Shown here: piece after piece, positions 32,090-41,644 of the stretch
Layout of the letters: each line of letters opens with the position of its first letter
Position numbering within the stretch: position 1 is the stretch's first letter
NCBI RefSeq assembly: GCF_900104615.1
Contig: NZ_LT629939.1
Span: forward strand, 175,251-220,242
From: Merdimmobilis hominis
GTDB taxonomy: Bacteria > Bacillota > Clostridia > Oscillospirales > Ruminococcaceae
Length of the DNA: 44,992 nt
Direction: 5' to 3'
Program-made: the position numbers and the translations under genes
The notes under the pieces: generated by a model
Seen by the model: the letters and a program-made list of their open reading frames with translations, nothing else
Databases searched by the model: none
What the model was told of the DNA's origin: nothing

Positions 32090-32266
32090 TTGTCTGTAAA
32101 TCTTCTGTCACTATTTTGGATGTTTTTCACAGAATGGTTAAACAGAATCCGTGTTAAAAGAGAGAACATCCACCCCAAAAACTTTACAAATTTGGTATAT
32201 ATTGGGTTTTTCTTACAAAAAAATCATACGAAGATGCAGCACTATCCCTTGTAGAAGGTCCCCATA

Positions 32267-32300
32267 CAAAAACGCACAGGGAGAATCATCCCCCTGTGCG
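32267..32300 (-). terminator. Terminator after AEC transporter gene
   Basis: CGCACAGGG (32273-32281) pairs with CCCTGTGCG (32292-32300); on the minus strand it is followed by a U run. Confidence 0.88.
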
Positions 32301-32315
32301 GACTTTCCGAACGTG

Positions 32316-33257
32316 TTACAGCAGAATTTGGCTGGCTGCGACCATCAAAGGCATCGACGCGATGCTTAGCATGGTGGAAACGCCGGTCAAACGGGAAGCG
32401 TAATCCGGATTTTTCTCAAACAGCTGGGCGAACATGGCAACCGCCGCGGCCACCGGCGCAAATGCGGCGATGAGAACCACCGTCAGCAGCTCCTTGCCGT
32501 TGGAGACAATGTATGCCAAACCGGTGAACTTGAAAAAGAGAATCAGCAGGAGTGGCAGGGCGATGAGCCTCAAGAAGCAGACCCAATAGACCCGCTTGTC
32601 CGCAAAAATCTCCTTGAGGTTGTTTCCGCCCAGCATCAGGCCCAAGGCAAGCATGGAAACTGCGCCCATCGCCCCAGAATAGGAATTGACCGCACTATCC
32701 AGGGCAGAAGGAAACCGCAGTCCGGTCAAAAACATACCCAGCCCCACCACAATGGCGATAATATTGGAGTTAAAAACGATGTTCTTCACCGAAATGCTGC
32801 GGATGTCTTCGCTCATCACCACCCGGCCGTGGGTCCACAAGAGGATGCTGGAAACCAGCATGTAACCGCAGGAGTAAAAGACCGCTTCCTGCCCCAGAGT
32901 CGCACTGATCAAAGGGATGGTCAGGTTGCCGCAGTTGGTATAGATGAGCGCCGCCCGGTTGGCATTGGAAAAGGCAGTCTTTTTTCGGAAAAAGACAAAC
33001 TGGGCCATCAGGATAAAGAACAGGTGGGCAATCACCGCAAAAAAGGTGACCACCCCCAGAGAAACCAGCTTTTGGGCGTCAAAATCCATCTGGAAGGCAG
33101 CCAGCAATGCGCAGGGCGAGAAGATGTACAAAACCAAAGTTGATAGGGACTTGTTGGCGGAAGAATCCACCAGGTGGGTCTTAGCGGCGAAGATGCCCAC
33201 CAGCATCATCACCAGCATGGACAACACTTGTTTGCCCAGGAGGAGGGAGAGTTCCAC
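32316..33257 (-). CDS. AEC family transporter (auxin efflux carrier-like)
   Basis: A membrane protein of about 313 residues with ten predicted helices in two halves, typical of the AEC (auxin efflux carrier) family of bacterial permeases, which are mostly uncharacterised or linked to malate or amino-acid transport. The first half shows LVGIFAAKTHLVDSSANKSLSTLVLY, in two pieces, and NCGNLTIPLISATLG is the broken-helix region around a conserved Gly/Asn. GTG 33257 is the chosen start because the family's first helix begins there; the ribosome-binding site is weak. A malic enzyme gene nearby (34202-35368) makes malate transport an attractive guess only. Confidence 0.85.
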   Translation of the reverse strand: MELSLLLGKQVLSMLVMMLVGIFAAKTHLVDSSANKSLSTLVLYIFSPCALLAAFQMDFDAQKLVSLGVVTFFAVIAHLFFILMAQFVFFRKKTAFSNANRAALIYTNCGNLTIPLISATLGQEAVFYSCGYMLVSSILLWTHGRVVMSEDIRSISVKNIVFNSNIIAIVVGLGMFLTGLRFPSALDSAVNSYSGAMGAVSMLALGLMLGGNNLKEIFADKRVYWVCFLRLIALPLLLILFFKFTGLAYIVSNGKELLTVVLIAAFAPVAAAVAMFAQLFEKNPDYASRLTGVSTMLSIASMPLMVAASQILL

Positions 33258-33432
33258 GAAATCATCATTCCATTTCTTTATAAGATTGATTGGAAGGGCA
33301 TATTGTATTAGTTTAGCACCATATACCCCAGGATGCAACAAAAAACCTCACAATCTCCTCTGCCCTATCGATGGCAAGTGTGTCAGCCGCTCTTCCATCC
33401 ATATGTCTCGCCCTTGGCTGCACCTCATCGGG

Positions 33433-34017
33433 CTATTTCCTGTTGACGGCGGAGGTGTTTTTCTCCCGCAGATAAGTGGCCTCCAAGTCCGCCAAGTGAA
33501 GCTTTACTGCAATGGGGTATTTCTCAAAAGCCACACTGATGGAGAACCCGCCGGCCTTGGCCGTCTCATCAAACCCGCCCATATGCCAGCGGATGGCCAT
33601 GGCCTCGCTGGTTTTGAGCCGTAGAAAGCGCTCAATCAAGAACACCGATTTTTCCCCATGGCCGTAGGGGAAGCTGTCCTCCACCATATAAAAGGGCTGT
33701 TTTTCCCACTGGCCGGTGGCTTCATTCTTTACGTTGCGGGTGCTCACTTTGTAGAACTGGGCCTTGCACAGGTCATGGAGCAGCCCACAGATGGCAAAGC
33801 TCTCCTCACTGTCCCCTTCTTCAAAGTGTTTCTCCCGCAACACCTCATAGACGTTGACGCTGTGCTGCACCAATCCCCCCTCACAGGCGCAGTGGTATTT
33901 GGTGCTGGCCGGGGCGGTGAAAAAATCGGTTTTCCGCAGCCAGTCCAGCAGTTCTTTGGAACCTTCCCGGGTGATGTGGGCGGTGTAAATTTCCTCAAAG
34001 CGCTCTTGATAATTCAT
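33433..34017 (-). CDS. HD-domain hydrolase
   Basis: A 194-residue HD-superfamily protein, likely a metal-dependent phosphohydrolase. The metal motifs are H in GLVQHSVNVYEVL, then HD in ICGLLHDLCKA, then a later His in GHGEKSVFLIE and IRWHMGGFD. Family members act on nucleotides or RNA ends, or serve as stand-alone nucleotidases; the substrate is not predictable. AAGGAGG lies before ATG 34017. It has no clear partner gene, and the AEC gene 175 nt downstream is a separate unit. Confidence 0.88.
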   Translation of the reverse strand: MNYQERFEEIYTAHITREGSKELLDWLRKTDFFTAPASTKYHCACEGGLVQHSVNVYEVLREKHFEEGDSEESFAICGLLHDLCKAQFYKVSTRNVKNEATGQWEKQPFYMVEDSFPYGHGEKSVFLIERFLRLKTSEAMAIRWHMGGFDETAKAGGFSISVAFEKYPIAVKLHLADLEATYLREKNTSAVNRK

Positions 34018-34158
34018 AGGTCCCTCCTTATAAATGATGGGCTGCCTTGTGCCCTATTGCCATGTGTTTCTAGATGGCCCAACCTGCTCGCGGCGGCCAT
34101 TTTCCTTATTATAGCACAAAATCCTCCCAGACGTAGAGCCAATCCTCCCTGCCTACAT

Positions 34159-34190
34159 AAAAAAGGAGAGTGCCGACTGCACTCTCCTTT
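34159..34190 (-). terminator. Terminator after malic enzyme gene
   Basis: AAAGGAGAGTGC (34162-34173) pairs with GCACTCTCCTTT (34179-34190); on the minus strand a U run follows. Confidence 0.92.
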
Positions 34191-34201
34191 GTGAAAACAA
34201 C

Positions 34202-35368
<1,167 letters not shown>

Positions 35369-35461
35369 TGGTTATTTCCTCCCTTTTCAATCCGCACGTC
35401 CCATAAGATTGGGACCGGCTCTTCTCTGCATCTCTATTGATGAAAGAAATCTTGCATCTAC

Positions 35462-35490
35462 ACTATAGCACTCCGCCCAAAGCAAGTCAA
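35462..35490 (-). promoter_or_regulatory. Promoter of malic enzyme gene
   Basis: On the minus strand, TTGACT (35485-35490), 17-nt spacer, TATAGT (35462-35467), about 75 nt before the ribosome-binding site. Confidence 0.83.
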
Positions 35491-35711
35491 TCACCCCTTG
35501 AAACAAAAATACCGCCCTCTTCTTGTGGGTTATTTTCCATTCTTTCGGGAAACAATGCATGATTTCTTGCATTTGGGTAGAATGAATAAATCCATTATCC
35601 TTTTTCCAGGAAATTGCCTATCCCGCAGGTTCTGGAAGCAGATACACCTGCTGGCTTCGGGGCCAAAATTGACAAGGCAGCACAGCAATAGGGAGGCCCT
35701 GCTCCCCCGAT

Positions 35712-35745
35712 GGTCCCTTTTGTGAGACAATTCGCAAAAGGGACC
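35712..35745. repeat. Isolated hairpin in a 500-nt gene-free stretch
   Basis: GGTCCCTTTTG (35712-35722) and CAAAAGGGACC (35735-35745) are perfect inverse copies, with a 12-nt loop, but neither strand has a U tract after it. Between 35491 and 35882 I find no supportable gene, so this hairpin is unexplained; it could be a protein-binding site, a small-RNA part or a decayed terminator. Confidence 0.5.
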
Positions 35746-35882
35746 CATCTTCATCTAGTAAGTATAGCAGGTTGCAACCTTCTCTCCCGCTTCCAATGCC
35801 CCATCAAAAAGTGTGCTCAAATCCCTGTTTTTCCTGTGGATATGCCATAAATCGGGGGCTTTTTTTGTGTGCTTTGCGACAA

Positions 35883-35911
35883 TTGCATTCCCTCCAAAAA
35901 CGTGCTATACT
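35883..35911 (+). promoter_or_regulatory. Promoter of CCA-enzyme-like gene
   Basis: TTGCAT (35883-35888), 17-nt spacer, TATACT (35906-35911), about 70 nt before GGAGG and the GTG start. Confidence 0.72.
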
Positions 35912-35990
35912 AATTTTTTAACAGTGGTTTTTTTGTTTGTATGAGAATTGATCGCCAGGCATTTTTGACACCGCCTGGGAGGAGGAATCT

Positions 35991-37226
35991 GTGTTGACTT
36001 TGCGTTTGCCTTTGCAGGTAAATCATCTGATAGATCTATTGTCCGGCAGCGGGCATGAAGCCTATGCCGTGGGATGCTGTGTCCGGGACCGGCTGGTAGA
36101 CCTTATCCCTGCGGAGTGGGAAGTCTGCACCGACGCCAGCCTTGCACAGGCCGCTTCCTGTATTCAAAATGAACTGCACATAGAACCCAAACAAGAGCCC
36201 AATTCCCTGATGCTGGTGGTGGATGGCGTTTCCCTGCGGGTGACGACCGCCACCTTCCGGCAGGAATCCTCCAGCTCCAACCCCAAACCGGACCTCTCCG
36301 ACCGGGGGCTGACGGTCAACGCCATCGCCTATCACCCAGTCAAAGGGTTGGTCAACGAGTTTCACGGCCTGGAGGATCTGGAGGGCAAGCTGATCCGCGG
36401 CATCGGCGACCCGGATATCTACTTCCGCCGCAACCCATTCAACATGCTTCAGACGCTGCGCTTTTCCGCCTTGTCCTCCTGCCGGATGGACCGGTCAGTG
36501 GCCTCGTCCATCCACCGGCTGGCCCCTATGCTATCCGACATCCCCGCCGAGAGGGCTTCGGTGGATTTCTGCCGCATCCTCATGTGCAGCAATGCAGCGG
36601 GTACCATCCGCAACTACTTTGATGTGGCGTCGGCCCTAATCCCCAGCCTCGCCGCCCCTTTGGAGCGGGAAGCTAACCTTCCCGCCTTAGTGGCCCGGTC
36701 ACTGGAACACTGCCCGCCGGATCTCACCGTCCGCCTTGCCCTGCTCCTTCTCCCCATTGAGCGGCAAAAGGGGGCTGTCACCGGTGCTTTGGCCAAACAG
36801 GCAGCGTTGGATTTTGCCCTGGATTCCCTGACGGCGGGATACATCGAACAGCTCTGTGGGGCTTATGACACCTTTATCCCCACCTCCCCCACCGAGATGA
36901 AAAAGATGATTGCCCAATATGGCAAGCCTCTGTTCCAGCGGCTGATCCTTTTCAAAAAGGCCCTCATCTACTCGGGGCAAGGGAGCAAGGTGGACAGCAT
37001 TCTCTCCCTGCACCGCTCCAACCTCTTGCTAGGCGACATCCTTCGCACCAACCAGTGCTGCACCTTGCGGGAATTGGCGGTTGGCCAAGAGGATTTAACC
37101 GCCGAAGGGCTCTCCCCCGAGGATGCAAAGCGGATACTTCCCCAGCTTCTGGAACAGGTCTGGGCACAGGATTCCCTCAACACCCGGGAAAAGCTCCTCC
37201 CCTTGGCCAAAAGGCTTGCCCGATAA
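35991..37226 (+). CDS. Degenerate CCA nucleotidyltransferase / poly(A) polymerase-like protein
   Basis: A 411-residue protein with the layout of class II CCA-adding enzymes and bacterial PAP: head domain (1-160), then neck, body and tail helices. The catalytic motifs are altered. The usual GGxVRDxLLG..PxDxDxxT reads GCCVRDRLVDLIPAEWEVCT (28-47), so DxD is ExE. The usual xEVTTFR strand is LRVTTATFR, without the Glu. RRDFTINA reads DRGLTVNA (104-111). The nucleotide-recognition region RFxEDPLRxLRA reads YFRRNPFNMLQT (144-155). The overall fold should hold, but activity is doubtful. GGAGG before GTG 35991 supports the start. It could be an RNA-binding paralogue; the canonical cca is expected elsewhere. 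Confidence 0.85.
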   Translation: MLTLRLPLQVNHLIDLLSGSGHEAYAVGCCVRDRLVDLIPAEWEVCTDASLAQAASCIQNELHIEPKQEPNSLMLVVDGVSLRVTTATFRQESSSSNPKPDLSDRGLTVNAIAYHPVKGLVNEFHGLEDLEGKLIRGIGDPDIYFRRNPFNMLQTLRFSALSSCRMDRSVASSIHRLAPMLSDIPAERASVDFCRILMCSNAAGTIRNYFDVASALIPSLAAPLEREANLPALVARSLEHCPPDLTVRLALLLLPIERQKGAVTGALAKQAALDFALDSLTAGYIEQLCGAYDTFIPTSPTEMKKMIAQYGKPLFQRLILFKKALIYSGQGSKVDSILSLHRSNLLLGDILRTNQCCTLRELAVGQEDLTAEGLSPEDAKRILPQLLEQVWAQDSLNTREKLLPLAKRLAR

Positions 37227-37280
37227 CGGCATATCCGACCCGGCTCCCGCTTATATATGGGAATATGGATGTGATGCACT

Positions 37281-37517
37281 GTGGCACAATGTAAGGGTAA
37301 GGATAAACAGAAGGAACACCCCTCCTCGGTGCTGACGCCGGAACAGCTGGTTACTGCTGCGGTCACCATCGCCCTTGCCACCAGCCAGGGAAAAACCCAG
37401 CAGGAACTGGAAACCTTGATCAATTTGTTCAACTTGGTCAGCGATATCCTGGATGCCATTCTGGCTCAGCGCGCCATTGTCAATAAAACGTTGATCGTCA
37501 CCGAGAACGTGGATTAA
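37281..37517 (+). CDS. Small hypothetical protein
   Basis: A 78-residue soluble protein with a basic N-terminus (QCKGKDKQKEH) and two long helices (LTPEQLVTAAVTIALATSQG and ELETLINLFNLVSDILDAIL). No signal peptide is apparent; the helices could form a coiled-coil dimer. I do not recognise the family, though similar short proteins are common in Clostridia. GTG 37281 is used as start, but its ribosome-binding site is weak. It follows the CCA-like gene by 54 nt and may be cotranscribed. A terminator follows. Confidence 0.65.
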   Translation: MAQCKGKDKQKEHPSSVLTPEQLVTAAVTIALATSQGKTQQELETLINLFNLVSDILDAILAQRAIVNKTLIVTENVD

Positions 37518-37522
37518 ATCTG

Positions 37523-37557
37523 AAAAAAGCAGCTTTGGAATATCCAAAGCTGCTTTT
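37523..37557. terminator. Terminator, convergent genes
   Basis: AAAAGCAGCTTTGGA (37525-37539) and TCCAAAGCTGCTTTT (37543-37557) are perfect 15-nt inverse copies with an ATA loop. Confidence 0.93.
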
Positions 37558-37568
37558 CGTTTTATCCA

Positions 37569-38249
37569 TTATTCTTTGGGACCTCTGGTCTCATGATTCC
37601 CTGGATAGCCGCCGGGGCGGTATCCCCCTTGGTACCCGCCGTAATTCTGATAACCTCCATAACCGCCGAAGCCATCGAAACCGCCATAGGCGGCCTCCCC
37701 ACAGGAGACCGACGGCTTATTGCGGATGGAAAACAGAACAAAGGGGGAGATGAATGGAAACACGATGGAAAGAACCAGCATCAAGGTGATCTGGCCGCGC
37801 ATATAGTCCCGGTAAATCACCGACAAGGCAATATAATACAAAACGGTGGTAGCAAGGCCGATTAAGCTGCTCCACGGGCTGCCGATTATATAGCCCCCCA
37901 TGCCGATGTGCCCGCCTGCCCGCAGGTCACCCAACAGAAAGGCCAACGCACCGGTGGAGCACAGGTTCAGCACCAGCAAAATCCAGCCGAAGTAGGTCTT
38001 TTTGCCGCGTTTGATGTTGATGTCATCAGCAATAGCTCCATACAGATAATTCCGGGCAAAAGGAATCCAGGCCAGCCAGGGACGCTGGTACCCTCGCCGC
38101 TTGGAAATCTTGTAATAGGCGATGGAGCTGAAAATATAGCTGATAATCCAGTAGACCATAAGCACCAAGAAAATCAGAGAAACCACCGCGGCAAGAAATC
38201 CCAGGAGAGCCGCCGCCCCCGATGAGCTATAATAACGATAACCGTACAC
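37569..38249 (-). CDS. Multi-pass membrane protein with Gly/Tyr-rich tail
   Basis: A protein of about 226 residues with four to five membrane segments (about residues 10-40, 75-95, 105-135 and 145-170) and a C-terminal cytoplasmic tail of about 45 residues made of repeats of GGY, GGF and YGG type. The region YKISKRRGYQRPWLAWIPFA followed by NYLYGAIAD is a conserved-looking loop in a family of uncharacterised membrane proteins. GTG 38249 is preferred as start (GGAGG 7 nt before); ATG 38255 is possible but too close. Function unknown; the tail suggests interaction with other proteins or low-complexity assembly (inference). Confidence 0.75.
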   Translation of the reverse strand: MYGYRYYSSSGAAALLGFLAAVVSLIFLVLMVYWIISYIFSSIAYYKISKRRGYQRPWLAWIPFARNYLYGAIADDINIKRGKKTYFGWILLVLNLCSTGALAFLLGDLRAGGHIGMGGYIIGSPWSSLIGLATTVLYYIALSVIYRDYMRGQITLMLVLSIVFPFISPFVLFSIRNKPSVSCGEAAYGGFDGFGGYGGYQNYGGYQGGYRPGGYPGNHETRGPKE

Positions 38250-38458
38250 ATGCATTCCTCCGGTTTCACAGGATGATCCCAATGGGAAAACTTTACATTT
38301 CCCACAAAGTATACTACAATGAATAATATTATTCTACCATGAATAGCAGGAAAATGTATGAAGATTTTCGAAACTTCTTGCCAGAAAACGGACAAGCCCC
38401 TACTGCTAACCACTTTTTCCCATTATTGTGTAGAATCAGCCATCTGAATTCAGCCAAT

Positions 38459-38490
38459 TGATCTGTAAAGATATACCCCTTTACAGATCA
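38459..38490. promoter_or_regulatory. Perfect 12-bp inverted repeat before metH operon
   Basis: TGATCTGTAAAG (38459-38470) and CTTTACAGATCA (38479-38490) are exact inverse copies, separated by ATATACCC. It lies about 75 nt before the metH-activation gene, in a 310-nt gene-free stretch (38250-38563). No U tract follows, so it is not an ordinary terminator. A dimeric regulator's operator or a regulatory RNA hairpin are both possible. I see no S-box, cobalamin or T-box core in this region. Confidence 0.6.
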
Positions 38491-38563
38491 TTACCCGCTC
38501 ACAATAGACTAAATTAAACTATGTTTTGATCATAAACAGGACAATCTGCACAAGGAGGTCACC

Positions 38564-39262
38564 ATGGAGCCTTTTCCCTTCCCCATCCGGCGGGAGGAGA
38601 CCCTGCGCTACCTGGGGTACCAGGGCCAGCCTCTGGAGGACTCCCTTCTGGAAAAACTGAACCTGGCCCGGGAGAGAATCCGCAGGGTGAGCCGCCCTCT
38701 CTACACCTATCGGATATTTCCCCTCAGCCGCACCGAAACCGGGCTTGTTCCCCAAGGGACAAACCTCCTCCTTTCAGGTGAAGACATCGCAAACCACCTG
38801 GCCGGATGTAACCAGGTGGCGCTGATGGCCGCCACCTTGGGGGTTCAGGTGGACAAGGAGATTAAATACCTAGAATTGACCGATATGACCCTTGGCGCTA
38901 TGGCGGATGCTGCCGCAACCGCTGCGGTGGAGGAGCTGTGCGATTGGGTGGAGGTCACTGTCCACCGGGAGGCTAAATGTCACGGTCTATTCGCCACCGG
39001 GCGGTTCAGCCCTGGCTATGGAGACCTTCCCATCCTCTTACAGCGGGAATTTACCCGGGCGCTGGACACCCCCAAAACCATCGGCCTCACCGTCAACGGC
39101 TCGGGAATCCTCCTGCCCCGCAAATCAGTGACCGCCATCCTGGGGTTATCGTCAGAACCTATCGCCGCCGCAGGCCGGAGCTGTACCTCCTGCCCAAACT
39201 GGGAAAGCTGTCCATACCGAAAAGGGGGGACTTTTTGTGAACCGGACAAAACAACTGTTTAG
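38564..39262 (+). CDS. Cobalamin-dependent methionine synthase activation-domain protein
   Basis: A 232-residue stand-alone MetH activation (AdoMet-binding) domain. The segment LADAAATAAVEEL (as DAAATAAVEEL) and RFSPGYGDLPI are hallmarks of this domain, in which SAM reactivates oxidised cobalamin. The C-terminus has a Cys cluster, CTSCPNWESC plus a later Cys, that is absent from E. coli MetH and may bind a metal or Fe-S cluster. AGGAGG lies before ATG 38564. It overlaps metH by 26 nt, so the activation domain is encoded as a separate, coupled gene. Confidence 0.88.
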   Translation: MEPFPFPIRREETLRYLGYQGQPLEDSLLEKLNLARERIRRVSRPLYTYRIFPLSRTETGLVPQGTNLLLSGEDIANHLAGCNQVALMAATLGVQVDKEIKYLELTDMTLGAMADAAATAAVEELCDWVEVTVHREAKCHGLFATGRFSPGYGDLPILLQREFTRALDTPKTIGLTVNGSGILLPRKSVTAILGLSSEPIAAAGRSCTSCPNWESCPYRKGGTFCEPDKTTV

Positions 39263-41600
39263 CCAGCCCCTCCTGCTGGACGGGGCCATGGGAACTATGC
39301 TCCTCAAACACGGGCTGAATACGGGAGAACGACCAGAGCTTCTCTGCCTCACCGCCCCCGATGCCATCGAGCAGATCCACCGGGATTACTTCGCTGCTGG
39401 AGCCCAGGTGGTGTACACCAACACCTTTGGGGCCAGCGGCTTAAAACTCCAAGGGAGTGGCCATACCCCAGATCAAGTTATCCCAGCGGCAGTGGCCATC
39501 GCCCGCAAAGCGGCCGCAGACTTTGGCGGTCTGGTGGCGCTGGACATCGGCCCCCTGGGGGAACTGCTGGAGCCCATGGGGACCCTCCCCTTTGAGGCAG
39601 CCTATGGGCAGTTTCGGGAACAGATATTGGCCGGCGCATCCGGGGCGGATCTCATCGTCATTGAGACGATGACCGACCTCCAGGAGATGCGGGCGGCCCT
39701 GCTGGCCGCCAAGGAGAACTCCCCCCTGCCTGTGTTCTGCTCCATGTCCTTTGACGAGGGGGGGCGCACCTTCACCGGCTGCGATGTCCGGGCCATGGCC
39801 CTCACCTTGGAGGGGATGGGCGCAGATGCCATCGGCATCAACTGCTCCCTGGGGCCCTTTGAAATCTACCCCATCGCCCAGGAGCTGGCCCAGTGGACCA
39901 ACCTTCCCTTGCTGATCAAAGCCAACGCCGGCCTCCCAGCGGTGGAAAACGGCGAGACGGTCTATAAAATCGGGCCGGAGGAATACGCTCGGGGGATGGC
40001 CCGGTTCCTGGATCTGGGTGCCTCCATTCTGGGGGGCTGCTGCGGCACCGATCCCCGATATATCGCCGCCCTGAGGGAAGCAGTCGCAGGCAGGAGCCCC
40101 GCTTCCCGCCAAAAAGTGATCCGCTCTGCGGTCTGCTCCCCCTCCCAGGTGGTGGAGCTGGACCGCGCCCGGATTGTCGGGGAGCGGATCAATCCCACCG
40201 GCAAACCGGCAATGAAACAGGCCCTGTTGGATGGGGATTCCAGCTACCTGGCCCGCCAGGGTATCCAGCAGGCAGAGGCCGGCGCCCACCTTTTGGACGT
40301 CAATGTAGGGCTCCCGGGCCTCGACGAAGCAGCGGCGATGAAACAGGCGGTCAAGGCCCTCCAAGAGGTGCTGGACCTGCCCTTGGTGCTCGACTCCTCC
40401 TCTCCCGCCGCTCTGGAGGCCGCCCTGCGGGTGTACTGCGGCCGCGCTGTAATCAATTCGGTCAGCGGAAAAGAGGAGTCAATGGCGCAGGTTTTCCCTC
40501 TGGCCCGCAAATACGGCGCCATGGTCATCGGCCTCACTTTGGATGAAAACGGGATTCCATCCTCGGCCCGGGAACGCCTTGCCGTGGCCAAAAAAATCCG
40601 GGACCGCGCCCTGTCCTACGGCATCCCGGAAGAGCGGCTGCTCATCGACTGCCTGACCCTCACCGTCAGCTCCGGGCAGCACAATGCCACCGAAACCTTG
40701 GAAGCGGCCGCCCTGGTCAAACGGGAGCTGGGGCTGAAAACCATCCTGGGCGTCTCCAACATCTCCTTTGGCCTTCCGGCACGGGAAGCCCTCAACCAGG
40801 CCTTTCTCTCCATGGCGCTGGGCCGCGGGCTGGATATTGCCATCCTCAACCCCAACAACAAGGGGATGATGGACGCCTTTTTCGCTTCTGCCACCCTCAC
40901 CGGGCAGGATACATCCTGTGCCGCATTCCTCTCCCGATTTGCCGGGGAGTCGGAAACGAAGCCCCTCCCCTCGGGCCAGGACATGGAGATCGGTCACGCC
41001 ATCGCCCGAGGGCTTAGAGCACAGGCCAGGGAAGCCTGCCTTCGCCTACTCTCTTCCCTGCCCCCTATGGAGATCGTCAACCGCCATTTAATCCCCGTTC
41101 TGGACCAGGTGGGCAGAGATTATGAGGAGGGGCGCATCTTCCTCCCCCAGCTGATCCAGTCGGCAGAGGCGGCCAAATCCGCCTTTGAACTCCTCAAAGA
41201 AACCCTGGCCAAAAAGGGGCCTCAAACCCATTCCAAGGGCGCCATCCTTCTGGCCACAGTGGAGGGGGACATCCACGACATCGGCAAGAACATCGTCAAG
41301 GTAGTGTTGGAAAACTACGGCTACACCATCCTTGACCTAGGAAAAGATGTCCCCCCCGCCGCAGTGGTGCAGGCTGCTAAGGAGCGGGACATCCGGTTGG
41401 TGGGCCTCTCCGCTCTGATGACCACAACCGTCCCCAGCATGGAGAAGACCATCCGCCTGCTGCGGCAGGAGCTCCCCCAGTGCAAAGTGATGGTGGGCGG
41501 CGCGGTGCTCACCGCCGAATACGCCAAATCCATCGGCGCAGACTTCTATGCGGCGGATGCCCAGCAGTCGGTGCAGTTCGCCCGGCAGGTACTTGGATAA
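39237..41600 (+). CDS. metH: Cobalamin-dependent methionine synthase, without activation domain
   Basis: A 787-residue enzyme that moves a methyl group from methyltetrahydrofolate to homocysteine. Domains in order: homocysteine-binding barrel (about 1-290, with GAMGTMLL, the zinc Cys in GINCSLGP and GGCCGTDP); pterin-binding barrel (about 305-570, starting RIVGERINPTGKP); B12 cap and Rossmann domains (about 580-787) with the cobalt-His motif DIHDIGKNIV (D678, H680, G683). The fourth, activation domain is missing here and lies in the preceding gene. GTG 39237 is used, with AAGGGGGG upstream inside the overlap. Confidence 0.95.
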   Translation: MNRTKQLFSQPLLLDGAMGTMLLKHGLNTGERPELLCLTAPDAIEQIHRDYFAAGAQVVYTNTFGASGLKLQGSGHTPDQVIPAAVAIARKAAADFGGLVALDIGPLGELLEPMGTLPFEAAYGQFREQILAGASGADLIVIETMTDLQEMRAALLAAKENSPLPVFCSMSFDEGGRTFTGCDVRAMALTLEGMGADAIGINCSLGPFEIYPIAQELAQWTNLPLLIKANAGLPAVENGETVYKIGPEEYARGMARFLDLGASILGGCCGTDPRYIAALREAVAGRSPASRQKVIRSAVCSPSQVVELDRARIVGERINPTGKPAMKQALLDGDSSYLARQGIQQAEAGAHLLDVNVGLPGLDEAAAMKQAVKALQEVLDLPLVLDSSSPAALEAALRVYCGRAVINSVSGKEESMAQVFPLARKYGAMVIGLTLDENGIPSSARERLAVAKKIRDRALSYGIPEERLLIDCLTLTVSSGQHNATETLEAAALVKRELGLKTILGVSNISFGLPAREALNQAFLSMALGRGLDIAILNPNNKGMMDAFFASATLTGQDTSCAAFLSRFAGESETKPLPSGQDMEIGHAIARGLRAQAREACLRLLSSLPPMEIVNRHLIPVLDQVGRDYEEGRIFLPQLIQSAEAAKSAFELLKETLAKKGPQTHSKGAILLATVEGDIHDIGKNIVKVVLENYGYTILDLGKDVPPAAVVQAAKERDIRLVGLSALMTTTVPSMEKTIRLLRQELPQCKVMVGGAVLTAEYAKSIGADFYAADAQQSVQFARQVLG

Positions 41601-41602
41601 AC

Positions 41603-41638
41603 AAAAAGCGCCTTCGGCCTGGGCCGGGGGCGCTTTTT
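41603..41638. terminator. Terminator after metH
   Basis: AAAAAGCGCC (41603-41612) pairs with GGCGCTTTTT (about 41629-41638), with a GC-rich loop that can pair partly as GGCC. Confidence 0.9.
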
Positions 41639-41644
41639 TACTCT

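Noticed and set aside
35498-35754. Short open frames on both strands in the gap upstream of the CCA-like gene
   Set aside because: No ribosome-binding sites, no recognisable composition, and they cover a perfect inverted repeat.
38250-38563. S-box or cobalamin riboswitch before the metH operon
   Set aside because: I looked for the AdoMet-switch core and the B12-box and found neither; only the inverted repeat is present.
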